Virus record (IMG/VR): IMGVR_UViG_3300030329_002218 | Coordinates: 1 to 20,125 of that record | Length of the DNA stretch: 20,125 nt | Reading direction: 5' to 3' (one strand) | From: a virus | Shown: in pieces, positions 1 through 6,202 of the stretch | Layout of the letters: each line of letters opens with the position of its first letter | How positions within the stretch are numbered: the first letter of the stretch is position 1 | Program-made: the position numbers and the translations under genes | Notes under the pieces: generated by a model | Seen by the model: the letters and a program-made list of their open reading frames with translations, nothing else | Told to the model about the DNA's origin: nothing | Databases searched by the model: none

Positions 1-150
1 CCATCCATTAAGGGCAAGATTGGGTCGTCGATGCAGTCCCATCACTTCAAGAAAAAGAAGCCCTTGAGCGAGAAGGAAAAAATGAAAAGGGGTTTGGATC
101 AGGCCAAGGGGAGCGACTTGAAGTTCATTCCTAACGATGATGGAAAATAA
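1..150 (+). CDS. 3' end of an unrecognised basic protein
   Basis: The first 49 codons in the window are open in this frame and end at TAA 148-150; the start lies upstream of the window. The visible tail is rich in lysine and serine (KKKKP, EKEKMKRG) with an acidic end (NDDGK), and has no motif I recognise. It ends about 90 bases before the next start codon. A strong hairpin lies directly downstream, which may close this transcription unit. With only the C-terminus visible, no function can be given. Confidence 0.6.
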   Translation, partial: PSIKGKIGSSMQSHHFKKKKPLSEKEKMKRGLDQAKGSDLKFIPNDDGK

Positions 151-163
151 CTGGAAAATATTT

Positions 164-194
164 AAGGGGTGGGACAGTCAATGTCCTGCCCCTT
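164..194 (+). promoter_or_regulatory. 13-bp stem-loop between the first two genes
   Basis: The arms 164-176 and 182-194 pair over 13 positions, two of them G-U, around a 5-base loop. There is no T-run after it on the + strand (GAGGTATAAAGG follows), so it is not a classical intrinsic terminator; on the - strand it is followed by an A/T-rich run. A TATAAA at 199-204 just after it could be a -10 box, but I see no matching -35. It could be a transcript end protector or an attenuator. Confidence 0.45.
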
Positions 195-210
195 GAGGTA
201 TAAAGGAAAA

Positions 211-239
211 GCCTTCGGGCGAACTAACTAACTAACTAC
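211..239 (+). promoter_or_regulatory. UUCG hairpin plus TAAC-repeat leader element
   Basis: GCC-TTCG-GGC at 211-220 is a C(UUCG)G tetraloop mini-hairpin. It is followed at 222-239 by four tandem AACT/TAAC units ending in TAACTAC, three bases before the ATG at 243. There is no purine-rich ribosome binding site in the usual position. The same TAAC element, usually with a small hairpin, precedes three other starts in the window (2217, 5808 and the - strand start at 13815), so I treat it as a leader element rather than chance. Confidence 0.6.
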
Positions 240-242
240 AAC

Positions 243-470
243 ATGAGAAAAGACAGAATAACATATCATATCGACATCGTGTGTCTTGACCAACAGGACG
301 CAGTAGAGGTGCGGGAACTAGCCCGTGAACACCTTCGGCAGAAGGCAAAGGTGGGTGAGGGTGACGGCATATTCATTATGTCCCACCGTGAGTTGCCCAA
401 CCCCGGTGGCGTTAAGCCAATCAAGGTGCCGTCACCCAGCAACAAGAAGATCGAGGAGGTGGTGGCATGA
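243..470 (+). CDS. small hypothetical protein with TAAC-repeat leader
   Basis: A 75-residue protein of mixed charge with no signal peptide or membrane segment and no family I recognise. The N-terminal half (YHIDIVCLDQQDAVEVREL) could form a beta-strand followed by a helix, and the C-terminus ends in a lysine/proline stretch. The start is set by the TAAC element three bases upstream; no Shine-Dalgarno sequence is visible. The stop overlaps the next start by four bases (ATGA), so it is translationally coupled to the DUF932-type gene. Its place at the head of the small-gene cluster suggests an early accessory protein. Confidence 0.65.
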   Translation: MRKDRITYHIDIVCLDQQDAVEVRELAREHLRQKAKVGEGDGIFIMSHRELPNPGGVKPIKVPSPSNKKIEEVVA

Positions 471-1222
471 ACATGATGTTGCATTGCGGTGCGAAGGACA
501 CCCCTTGGGATGCCTTGGTTGATGTCCCCACCCCTGAACCCACACGGTCACATCGACCGGTGCCGCACCATGTCCTCTTCAACATGGTCAAGGAGGTCAT
601 GCGGGAGGCTGGTCTTGAGGTGACCGAGGAGCAGCACGGGACCACCAAGGGTGGTGCCCGTTACTTCGGCATGATGCAGTTGCATTCGGGCCTGCTTGAC
701 TGGGCACCGGTTGTCGGGCTGCGTAACAGCCATGACAAGTCCCTCTGCGCTGGGCTGGTCTTTGGCCTGAGTGTGTTTGTTTGCGACAATCTTGCGTTCT
801 ACGGGGACTTGTTCAGGCTGGACAGGAAACATACCAGCAAGATCATGGACGACCTTAAAGAGAGAATTAAGGCTGTTATCCGCAGGACCGACCAGCACAA
901 CAAGCGGATGGAACTGACCGTTGGTCACTACAAGAGGAAGGGTATGAGCAACCGCAGGGCACACCACATGATCGTGAAGTGCCTTGACGGGGGTGCTATC
1001 CTTCCCCGTTCTGTTCCTCATATACTGGAGGAGTGGAGGAAGCCAAGACACGACGAGTTCAAGCCTCGCAACGCTTGGAGTCTGTTCAATGCAATTACCG
1101 AAACAATGAAGGGTGCTGGCGAAATTGGTACACATATCAACCGGACCAGCAGGCTTCATAACGTGTTCGATAAGGAGTTGAAGACTCGCAAGGTTGTTCA
1201 GGAGGTTTCGTTCTCTGCGTGA
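467..1222 (+). CDS. DUF932-type phage/plasmid protein
   Basis: A 251-residue protein whose middle matches what I know of DUF932 (also described as the phage/plasmid-like protein TIGR03299). It has RNSHDKS at about 86-92, the hydrophobic VFVCDNL stretch at 103-109, RKHT at 120-123, and near the C-terminus the NAWSLFNAITE helix followed by R...RLHNVFD. The family is widespread in phages and plasmids; its biochemical role is not established as far as I know. Translation starts at the ATG overlapping the previous stop, with GAGGAGG about 8 bases upstream; ATG 473 is an alternative. It is coupled to the small gene before it and lies upstream of the replication block, which fits an early accessory function. 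Family assignment is from remembered motifs, not a search. Confidence 0.75.
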   Translation: MNMMLHCGAKDTPWDALVDVPTPEPTRSHRPVPHHVLFNMVKEVMREAGLEVTEEQHGTTKGGARYFGMMQLHSGLLDWAPVVGLRNSHDKSLCAGLVFGLSVFVCDNLAFYGDLFRLDRKHTSKIMDDLKERIKAVIRRTDQHNKRMELTVGHYKRKGMSNRRAHHMIVKCLDGGAILPRSVPHILEEWRKPRHDEFKPRNAWSLFNAITETMKGAGEIGTHINRTSRLHNVFDKELKTRKVVQEVSFSA

Positions 1223-1232
1223 GAAAGACCAC

Positions 1233-1430
1233 ATGCCCAACCAGAGAAAAAAAGGAAAAAAATTAATATCTCAATGGATCGCAACAGGAAACAGGAAGGC
1301 ACTTTATTCCGAGGCCGAGAGGCAGGGAAAAAGTGTTTCAGCCTTGCTGGATGAAATTCTTGAGACTGAAATTAAAAAGCTGAAGCGGAAGGCAAGAGCA
1401 ACAAATGGGAAAAGAAATAAATCAAAGTGA
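1233..1430 (+). CDS. ribbon-helix-helix (CopG-like) DNA-binding protein
   Basis: A 65-residue basic protein. After a lysine-rich N-terminus, the segment KLISQWIATGNRKALYSEAE continues into ERQGKSVSALLDEILETEI. This has the CopG/Arc pattern of a beta-strand, helix, GKSVSxLL turn and second helix. Such proteins bind DNA as dimers and usually act as repressors on short inverted repeats. I chose ATG 1233 over the in-frame ATG 1194, because 1194 would add arginine-rich residues overlapping the end of the previous gene. The tail (KLKRKARATNGKRNKSK) is strongly basic. A second gene of the same fold lies just downstream at 1541, and short dyads that could be its targets recur in the window. Confidence 0.65.
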   Translation: MPNQRKKGKKLISQWIATGNRKALYSEAERQGKSVSALLDEILETEIKKLKRKARATNGKRNKSK

Positions 1431-1554
1431 GCTAGACTCGCTGATCACACAGTTGCAAGTGGTTGAGAAACTAAAGCCAGTTTTAGATGCAATGATCAAG
1501 CGGATTGACGAACTTGAGAAGGAGGTTTCAAAACTGAAAAATGGAAACCGATAA
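1405..1554 (+). CDS. 49-residue coiled-coil protein
   Basis: ATG 1405 opens a 49-codon frame ending at TAA 1552. It overlaps the previous gene by 26 bases and the next start by 14. From about residue 9 the sequence is a clean heptad series of L/V/I (ITQLQVVEKL, KRIDELEKEVSKLKN), typical of a short parallel coiled coil. The shared overlaps at both ends and the amphipathic pattern argue that it is a real gene although it is very short. A purine stretch (AAGAG) about 7 bases upstream is a weak ribosome site. It sits between two ribbon-helix-helix genes and might be a partner or dimerising regulator; that is inference. Confidence 0.55.
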   Translation: MGKEINQSELDSLITQLQVVEKLKPVLDAMIKRIDELEKEVSKLKNGNR

Positions 1555-1741
1555 CACAACTAGCTACATTGGCATCCGTATTCCAGCCGACCTGAAAAGT
1601 CGGCTGGATACGGTGTGCCAAGAACAGGAGAGGTCGATGACCTCTGTGTGCAAAATTTTTTTGGAGAAGGGTGTAGACACCTATGATCCAAATAATTTTT
1701 TGCCCAAGGGTGTAGACACCAATGATAAAAGCAATGACTGA
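1541..1741 (+). CDS. ribbon-helix-helix protein with GVDT repeats in its tail
   Basis: A 66-residue protein. Residues 9-45 fit the ribbon-helix-helix fold: strand YIGIRIPADLKSRL, helix, turn RSMTSV and second helix VCKIFLEKG. The tail is unusual. It contains two copies of a short peptide, KGVDTYD and KGVDTND, 13 residues apart, each encoded by the same 12-base dyad GGTGTAGACACC. The DNA-binding core implies a regulator. AAGGAGG lies 15 bases upstream of the ATG, a rather long spacing. The last codons overlap the start of a 27-residue membrane peptide at 1734. The GVDT motif reappears in unrelated proteins at 6649 and 7143. Confidence 0.65.
   Translation: METDNTTSYIGIRIPADLKSRLDTVCQEQERSMTSVCKIFLEKGVDTYDPNNFLPKGVDTNDKSND
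1670..1720 (+). repeat. two GGTGTAGACACC dyads
   Basis: Identical 12-base inverted repeats (GGTGT-AG-ACACC) lie at 1670-1681 and 1709-1720, 39 bases apart start to start, so in frame with each other, and both encode GVDT. The second is 13 bases upstream of the small gene at 1734. Related copies occur at 2959, 6661 and 7161. They could be operator sites as well as coding sequence. Confidence 0.6.
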
Positions 1742-1817
1742 AAAATATATAGACAGGTTCTGTGCCTGCTACCTCGCAGCCTTTGTGCTGATCGTGGTTC
1801 TGCACATCGTGCTATGA
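1734..1817 (+). CDS. 27-residue single-span membrane peptide
   Basis: ATG 1734 overlaps the stop of the ribbon-helix-helix gene by 8 bases and opens 27 codons ending at TGA 1815. After a short polar start (TEKYIDRFCACY) the rest is a hydrophobic span (LAAFVLIVVLHIVL) that reaches the C-terminus, with three polar or charged residues D7, R8 and H24. It looks like a one-pass membrane peptide with a short cytoplasmic end. No Shine-Dalgarno is obvious, so reading may depend on coupling. A second micropeptide of the same design sits at 6122. Its function is unknown; small membrane peptides of this kind in phages can modulate host membrane enzymes or lysis. Confidence 0.45.
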   Translation: MTEKYIDRFCACYLAAFVLIVVLHIVL

Positions 1818-1859
1818 ACTTCCCCACCATTGTCCTTTATGCTGATGCATTCACAACTC

Positions 1860-2180
1860 ATGTCCGAGAATAAGACAATGCATAATTACGTTACCACAAA
1901 TGACACTAATGACACTCCTGCTTCCTCAGCACCGTGTCAGGGTGATGGTGGGAATCTTTACACCGTTCAACACCATTGTACTCGCACCGAGGTAGCCGAG
2001 CTACTGCACATGAGTACAAGAAGTGTTGATCGGTTGCTGGCTCAGGGACGGCTCACGAAAGTGAAGTTCTCTGAGGTGAAACAAGGTGCCGTCCGAATCC
2101 CCTACCGGTCGGTGCTTAATTACCTGAAGGGGATGAAACAGGGTGCCCCCCGTAACTACTCAGGAGGCACCCCTAACTAA
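1860..2180 (+). CDS. excisionase/MerR-type helix-turn-helix protein
   Basis: About 106 residues. The C-terminal half has the excisionase-family HTH pattern: TRTEVAELLHMSTRSVDRLLAQGRL as helix-turn-helix, then a wing (TKVKFSEVKQGAVRIPYRSV) and LNYLKGMKQ. Proteins of this kind bind DNA as regulators or recombination directionality factors. The N-terminal 45 residues are low complexity, with a short NDT repeat. The start is uncertain: TTG 1830 and ATGs at 1839, 1845, 1860 and 1878 are all in frame and none has a clear ribosome site. The stop codon TAA is itself part of the TAAC-repeat leader of the next gene. Confidence 0.65.
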   Translation: MSENKTMHNYVTTNDTNDTPASSAPCQGDGGNLYTVQHHCTRTEVAELLHMSTRSVDRLLAQGRLTKVKFSEVKQGAVRIPYRSVLNYLKGMKQGAPRNYSGGTPN

Positions 2181-2210
2181 CTAACTACGCCCCTTGCGGG
2201 GCAAACGGAG
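2174..2210 (+). promoter_or_regulatory. TAAC-repeat, GCCCC hairpin and ribosome site before the SSB-like gene
   Basis: Tandem TAAC units run through 2174-2187 and include the stop of the previous gene. A 5-bp hairpin GCCCC-TTGC-GGGGC occupies 2189-2202, and GGAG at 2207-2210 lies 6 bases before ATG 2217. Of the four TAAC leaders this is the only one that also has a normal Shine-Dalgarno, and here the hairpin follows the repeat instead of preceding it. Confidence 0.55.
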
Positions 2211-2216
2211 ACATAT

Positions 2217-2690
2217 ATGTCATTAACATTAAACGCAACAATAACTGGTCCCACTAGCAAGTGGGAAGAGGTGCCGGTAGGCACATATCAGGGAGCGATT
2301 GTCGATCTTGAGGCACTCGATCCCGTGGACGGCAAACCAAAGGGAGTCTTGAGGATGACCTTTGAGTTGGATCGAGTCGGAGAGAACGGTCAGAACCAGA
2401 CCATCAGGAGGTCGTTTCACAAGGTGCTGGACAACGAGAAGGCAGCGTTGCGCTTGTTCATCAAGCGGACGTTGCAACTCAAGCCAGAGGGTGAGTTCGA
2501 TCTGGAGAAGGAACTCATCGGGAAGTCCATCACGGTGAACGTCGAGCAGTTCAAGACTGACGATGGGATGAAGTCCTATGTGGACACCGACTTGTCTGGC
2601 CCACCGCAGGGCGAGGGGTTCAAGCCGACAGGCAAGTACATTCGCCAGCAGGACAGGAAGAAGGATGGCGATGACGACATGCCCTTCTGA
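2217..2690 (+). CDS. ssb: single-stranded DNA-binding protein with bacterial SSB-type tail
   Basis: A 157-residue protein. The body alternates strands and turns as an OB-fold would (VPVGTYQGAIVDLE, GVLRMTFELDRV, GKSITVNVEQF), resembling DUF669-type phage ssDNA-binding proteins more than canonical SSB. The last residues, after a hydrophilic linker, are GDDDMPF, almost the DDDIPF end of E. coli SSB that docks onto host repair and replication proteins. It would coat single strands during phage DNA replication. The start is fixed by GGAG 6 bases upstream. It is first in the run exonuclease, resolvase, primase-helicase, which supports the assignment. The OB-fold is inferred from pattern; the acidic tail is seen directly. 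Confidence 0.75.
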   Translation: MSLTLNATITGPTSKWEEVPVGTYQGAIVDLEALDPVDGKPKGVLRMTFELDRVGENGQNQTIRRSFHKVLDNEKAALRLFIKRTLQLKPEGEFDLEKELIGKSITVNVEQFKTDDGMKSYVDTDLSGPPQGEGFKPTGKYIRQQDRKKDGDDDMPF

Positions 2691-2703
2691 AAAGGACGAC
2701 ACC

Positions 2704-3396
2704 ATGTCTAGGGTCACCACAACCAATCCTGACTATGACTTCCCTCTCAAGAGGACTCATTTTGTCTTCGATATTGAAACGGGTTCACTCCCGTCCGACG
2801 AGATCGAAGCCTATTGTCCTAAAATTAAGCCCAGCAAGAGCATCAAGGATGCTGCGAAGCAAGAGGCATACATTGAGGGCAAGCGTAGTGAATGGTTTGG
2901 TAAGGCGGCACTCTCCCCGGTAACGGGGAGGGTGCTTGTCATAGGTGTCAGGGTGGAGGGTGTTAACACCATGTTCCACGTTGACGAGAACGGCAGCGAG
3001 AAGGGGGTGCTTGAAGCCTTCTTCGACATGGTGAGAAAGCACCGTGACCAGAAGTGGGTCGGTCACAATTGCCATGCCTTCGATTGGCCTTTCCTGAGAG
3101 GTCGTGCGATGGCAAATGATGTACACTTTCCCGTGGGCATCATCACCAGCATCTGTGGCCACCGATGGGTGAACTACGGTGCCAACTGCCGGGACACCAT
3201 GCTTGCGTGGAACCCCGACCCGACATCCAGAATTAGCCTGAGCAACTTGGGCAGGGTGTTGGGCTTGGGGACCAAGCTGGGCGAGCATGGATCAAGATTC
3301 GATGAGTTGTACGCAGAGAACCCCGACCTTGCCCTCAAGTATTGTGAGAGGGACTTGGAGTTAACTGACGACATATGGCAACGAATCGGAATATAA
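2704..3396 (+). CDS. DEDDy-type 3'-5' exonuclease (DnaQ/PolB proofreading-like)
   Basis: A 230-residue protein with all three exonuclease motifs. Exo I is FDIETG (D23, E25), Exo II is HNCHAFDWPFL with D127, and Exo III is YCERDLELT with Y213 and D217, the tyrosine marking the DEDDy subclass. It would degrade single strands 3' to 5' with two metal ions. It resembles the proofreading domain of family B polymerases but has no polymerase domain, so it acts alone or in trans. I chose ATG 2704 over a longer frame starting at 2578, which would lie inside the SSB-like gene. A GGACGA stretch lies 7 bases upstream. It overlaps the next gene by 22 bases. A perfect 12-base palindrome lies inside it at 2959-2970. 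Confidence 0.85.
   Translation: MSRVTTTNPDYDFPLKRTHFVFDIETGSLPSDEIEAYCPKIKPSKSIKDAAKQEAYIEGKRSEWFGKAALSPVTGRVLVIGVRVEGVNTMFHVDENGSEKGVLEAFFDMVRKHRDQKWVGHNCHAFDWPFLRGRAMANDVHFPVGIITSICGHRWVNYGANCRDTMLAWNPDPTSRISLSNLGRVLGLGTKLGEHGSRFDELYAENPDLALKYCERDLELTDDIWQRIGI
2959..2970 (+). repeat. perfect palindrome GGTGTTAACACC
   Basis: A perfectly self-complementary member of the GGTGTNNACACC family found in four other places. Here the reading frame gives GVNT, not GVDT, so the DNA dyad is kept while the peptide changes. Confidence 0.5.
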
Positions 3397-3866
3397 GGTA
3401 CATGGCATGTGACCCCGGAGTGTCCGGTGGATTCTGTTACAAGGATCAGTACGGCACACTCAAGGTATACAACATGCCGAAAGGCGACGACCGGGAGCAA
3501 CGTGCCCGACTGATCGTGGATTACCTGACTTTCCTGAGACCGGAAAACATCTTCATCGAGAGGGTGCAGGGTTACCACGGCAGTCGAAGCACGGGGCACA
3601 CCTCGTTCGTGCTGGGAGAGAACTATGGAACAGTCGTTGGTGCCTGCCTAGCGGTGGGCACCAACGTCATCCCCATCTCACCGCAGTCATGGCAGAAGAC
3701 GCTTGGCCTGAAGCGGGAGAAGGGCATGTCCCAGTCGGAATGGAAGCGGCACCTGAAGATGTGTGCGGTGGACATGTACCCAGCCGGTATTGGTGTCACG
3801 TTGAAGAACGCTGATGCCCTTTTAATTTTTGAGGCGGCACTCAGGCAGCGTGAAGGACTTGGATGA
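3375..3866 (+). CDS. RuvC-like Holliday junction resolvase
   Basis: A 163-residue protein of the RNase H-fold resolvase group. The first acidic motif is ACDPGVSGG (D13), followed by FIERVQ (E62) and a C-terminal KNADALLIFEAAL (D147, E153), the usual places for the RuvC catalytic carboxylates. The glutamine-rich PQSWQKTLG matches the conserved central part of phage RuvC-like proteins. It would cut four-way junctions during phage recombination or before packaging. It starts 22 bases inside the exonuclease gene and overlaps the primase-helicase gene, so the three are one translational unit. No strong ribosome site is visible; GGAG is 15 bases upstream. Confidence 0.8.
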   Translation: MATNRNIRYMACDPGVSGGFCYKDQYGTLKVYNMPKGDDREQRARLIVDYLTFLRPENIFIERVQGYHGSRSTGHTSFVLGENYGTVVGACLAVGTNVIPISPQSWQKTLGLKREKGMSQSEWKRHLKMCAVDMYPAGIGVTLKNADALLIFEAALRQREGLG

Positions 3867-5796
3867 ACTGAGGGCAATCATGCCCCTCCCCAGAATGCTT
3901 GAAGCCTTGGGCTTGGAGACCTCCGCACGAAGCGGCAACACACGGTCCCCGTTGCGGCACGACAAGAACCCGTCCTTCAGCGTCTTTGAGTTTGAGGGCA
4001 GGCACTTCTGGAAGGATCACGGCAACACCGACAAGGGTGATGAGTTGGATTTTTTGAAGCACTTCTATGGCATGGATTTCAAGCAGGCTTTGGCAAAGTG
4101 GTGCGACTTGTGTGGCAGGACGATGGAAGAGGAGAAATTTATCAAGAAGGAGAATTTCGACCCCTGTTTTGGTCTGGGGTCGGAGGGTCATAGTAGAGTG
4201 GTTAGGGGCCTCGCTGAGTGGCGAGGTTATAGTGAGTCCACATGTCGGTGGTTGGTAGACCACCGGCATGTTGGGCTTCACTCTCTGGGCATGTGCTTCC
4301 CCATCCTGAGTGCGCTTGGGGTGCTGAAGGGTGTGCATGTTTATGCACCGAAGAAGCGACCGAAGTTTCAGGTGTTGGGGGGCAAGCAACTGCCTTGGTA
4401 CATAGGGCCGAAGGACGCATCGGTTGTGCATGTTTTCGAGTCGCAGTTCGATGCCTTCAGCCTGTTGCAGTATCTGGGCTTTGACACGGCAGTTTTAATC
4501 ACAAGGGGTGCCAGCAACATAACAAAGGCCAAGGGTTATCTGGAGACCGTGCTGGGCAAGTCGAGCAACAAGGTTGCCGTATATATCTGGCCCCAGAATG
4601 ATGTGACTGATGACGGTGGGCAGACACCGGCACAGAAGTGGTGCGATGGGTTGGTTGCTGAGTTTGGTGTCGTGTACATCGTTGACACCCCGCATGAGTT
4701 CGAGGACCTGAACGACTGGCTCCGAAAGGGTGCAACCCCGGCGAGTGTGGCCGAGTGCATTTCCGGGGCCAAAAAAATTGGGGAAGACCTGAAGACCAAC
4801 TTGCCTGCCATAGTCAACTCACAGGCTTTTGTTGCACTCGACATGCCGCCACCGGTTCAGGTTATCAAGGGCGTCCTTCACAGGGGGTGCAAGATGGTGG
4901 TTGGGGGTGGTTCCAAGGGGAGAAAGACATGGTCCCTGATACACCTTGGGCTGGCTGTTTCAACGGGCAGGAACTGGTGGGGCTTTGACACCACCAAGGG
5001 CAAGGTGTTGTACATTAATTTTGAGTTGCCCGACTTCGTTGCACACGACCGGATCAGCAGGATCATGGAGGCAATGGAGGTGAGTGACACCGGCAACTTC
5101 GATGTGTGGAACCTGAGGGGTTACGCATGTGACGTTGAGCTTATTGGTCCGCAGATTACCGAGGCAGTTGAGGACCGGCAGTATGACCTGATGATTGTCG
5201 ATCCCATATACAAATTGCTGGGTGACCGGGATGAGAATGCTGCCGGTGAGATTGGCAGGGTGATGAATGCGATTGAGCAGATTTGCCACATCAGCGGTGC
5301 CGCACTCGCCTTCGGTCATCACTATGCGAAGGGTGATGCTAGTGCCAAGGCGAGCATAGACCGTATGAGTGGCAGCGGTGTGTTTGCAAGGGACCCTGAC
5401 TGCATCATTGCCATGACTGACCACGCTGACCCTGAGCATTTCATTGTTGAGCCTACTCTCAGGGCATTCGCCCCTGTGGAGGCGTTTGTGTTGCGATGGA
5501 GTTTTCCGCTGATGGAGGTGGCACACGGTGCTGATATTGAGTTCAAGGGGCAGAAGAAGGACAAGTCACCAAGTGGTTACACCGCAAGGGACATGTTGTC
5601 ATTGCTGCCGAAGGATGGCTACACCGATGCAGAGTGGAAGACCGCAGCCAACGAGAACTGCGGCATCGGCAGGACCAAGTATTACAATTTCCGCAAGCTA
5701 CTGTCCGATGAGGACAAGGTGTTCAAGAACTCGGACGGCAAGTTCGTTCGACTGATGGAGGACCACATGTTGTTTGGGAATAAAAAAACTAACTAA
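3850..5796 (+). CDS. primase-helicase fusion with degenerate primase motifs
   Basis: About 648 residues. Residues ~33-75 follow the layout of the DnaG/T7 CHC2 zinc domain (SPLRHDKNPSFSVF, then DELDFLKHFYGMDFKQAL), but the cysteines are gone. A TOPRIM-like region follows at ~190-290: FESQFDAFS carries the glutamate, while the metal-binding DxD position reads WPQND. A RecA/RepA-like ATPase comes next, with Walker A GGGSKGRKT (~350), Walker B LMIVDP (~448) and FGHHYAKG (~488). The last ~80 residues look like a winged helix. It would unwind DNA at the fork; primase activity is doubtful. I favour GTG 3850; TTG 3829 and ATG 3880 are possible. The stop lies in a TAAC repeat. Confidence 0.85.
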   Translation: MKDLDELRAIMPLPRMLEALGLETSARSGNTRSPLRHDKNPSFSVFEFEGRHFWKDHGNTDKGDELDFLKHFYGMDFKQALAKWCDLCGRTMEEEKFIKKENFDPCFGLGSEGHSRVVRGLAEWRGYSESTCRWLVDHRHVGLHSLGMCFPILSALGVLKGVHVYAPKKRPKFQVLGGKQLPWYIGPKDASVVHVFESQFDAFSLLQYLGFDTAVLITRGASNITKAKGYLETVLGKSSNKVAVYIWPQNDVTDDGGQTPAQKWCDGLVAEFGVVYIVDTPHEFEDLNDWLRKGATPASVAECISGAKKIGEDLKTNLPAIVNSQAFVALDMPPPVQVIKGVLHRGCKMVVGGGSKGRKTWSLIHLGLAVSTGRNWWGFDTTKGKVLYINFELPDFVAHDRISRIMEAMEVSDTGNFDVWNLRGYACDVELIGPQITEAVEDRQYDLMIVDPIYKLLGDRDENAAGEIGRVMNAIEQICHISGAALAFGHHYAKGDASAKASIDRMSGSGVFARDPDCIIAMTDHADPEHFIVEPTLRAFAPVEAFVLRWSFPLMEVAHGADIEFKGQKKDKSPSGYTARDMLSLLPKDGYTDAEWKTAANENCGIGRTKYYNFRKLLSDEDKVFKNSDGKFVRLMEDHMLFGNKKTN

Positions 5797-5806
5797 CGAT
5801 AACTAC
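5787..5806 (+). promoter_or_regulatory. TAAC-repeat leader without hairpin
   Basis: AACTAACTAACGATAACTAC holds the stop of the primase-helicase gene and ends one base before the ATG at 5808. No Shine-Dalgarno precedes that ATG. The run is interrupted by CGA but ends in the same TAACTAC as at 239 and 2187. Confidence 0.55.
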
Positions 5807-5807
5807 A

Positions 5808-6125
5808 ATGGTACGAAACACACAGATGGAACTGGGAGTGGGCAAGCACCCGCTCAGGGAAAAGTTTGAGCAATTCGATCACGACAATCCACATGTCTGG
5901 GACCTGTTCAAGCAGTTCACCTTTGAGGCAATCAGGAAGGGGCACCGCTACTTCAGCATTGCCTTGGTGACTGAGCGGATTCGGTGGGAGATCACGGTGA
6001 ACACGACTGACCCGGAGTTCAAGCTCAACAACAATTACAAGGCTTTTTACGCCCGGAAATTCCACAGGGACTACCCGATGTATGACGGGCTGTTCAGGAC
6101 CAGACCAAGTGTCGCTGACCTATGA
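5808..6125 (+). CDS. conserved phage protein of unknown function
   Basis: A 105-residue protein. The central part (WDLFKQFTFEAIRKGHRYFS, then ERIRWEI and FKLNNNYKAFYARKF) recalls a conserved protein often seen near replication genes of phages and prophages, for which I know no function. It is rich in aromatic and basic residues and could bind nucleic acid. It follows the primase-helicase gene by 11 bases and has the TAAC leader in place of a ribosome site. Its stop overlaps the start of a 26-residue membrane peptide (ATGA at 6122). Confidence 0.7.
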   Translation: MVRNTQMELGVGKHPLREKFEQFDHDNPHVWDLFKQFTFEAIRKGHRYFSIALVTERIRWEITVNTTDPEFKLNNNYKAFYARKFHRDYPMYDGLFRTRPSVADL

Positions 6126-6202
6126 GCCATGTCCTCATGGCCACAGTCCTGTTCATGCTGTTGCTGTTCGTGACGGTTATATATTTGGACAGCACCGACT
6201 GA
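6122..6202 (+). CDS. 26-residue single-span membrane peptide
   Basis: ATG 6122 shares an ATGA overlap with the previous stop and opens 26 codons ending at TGA 6200. Almost all of it is hydrophobic (VLMATVLFMLLLFVTVIYL) with a short polar end, LDSTD, so it is a probable one-pass membrane peptide. There is no independent ribosome site; the four-base overlap suggests coupling to the gene before. It parallels the peptide at 1734 in size, design and position. An antiholin-like or host-membrane role is possible but nothing in the sequence shows it. Confidence 0.45.
   Translation: MSHVLMATVLFMLLLFVTVIYLDSTD

Noticed and set aside
548-1240. A 230-codon open frame on the - strand
   Set aside because: It lies antisense to the DUF932-type gene and has no ribosome site; the amino-acid composition (leucine, histidine, valine-rich) is what the reverse complement of a G-rich + strand gene gives.
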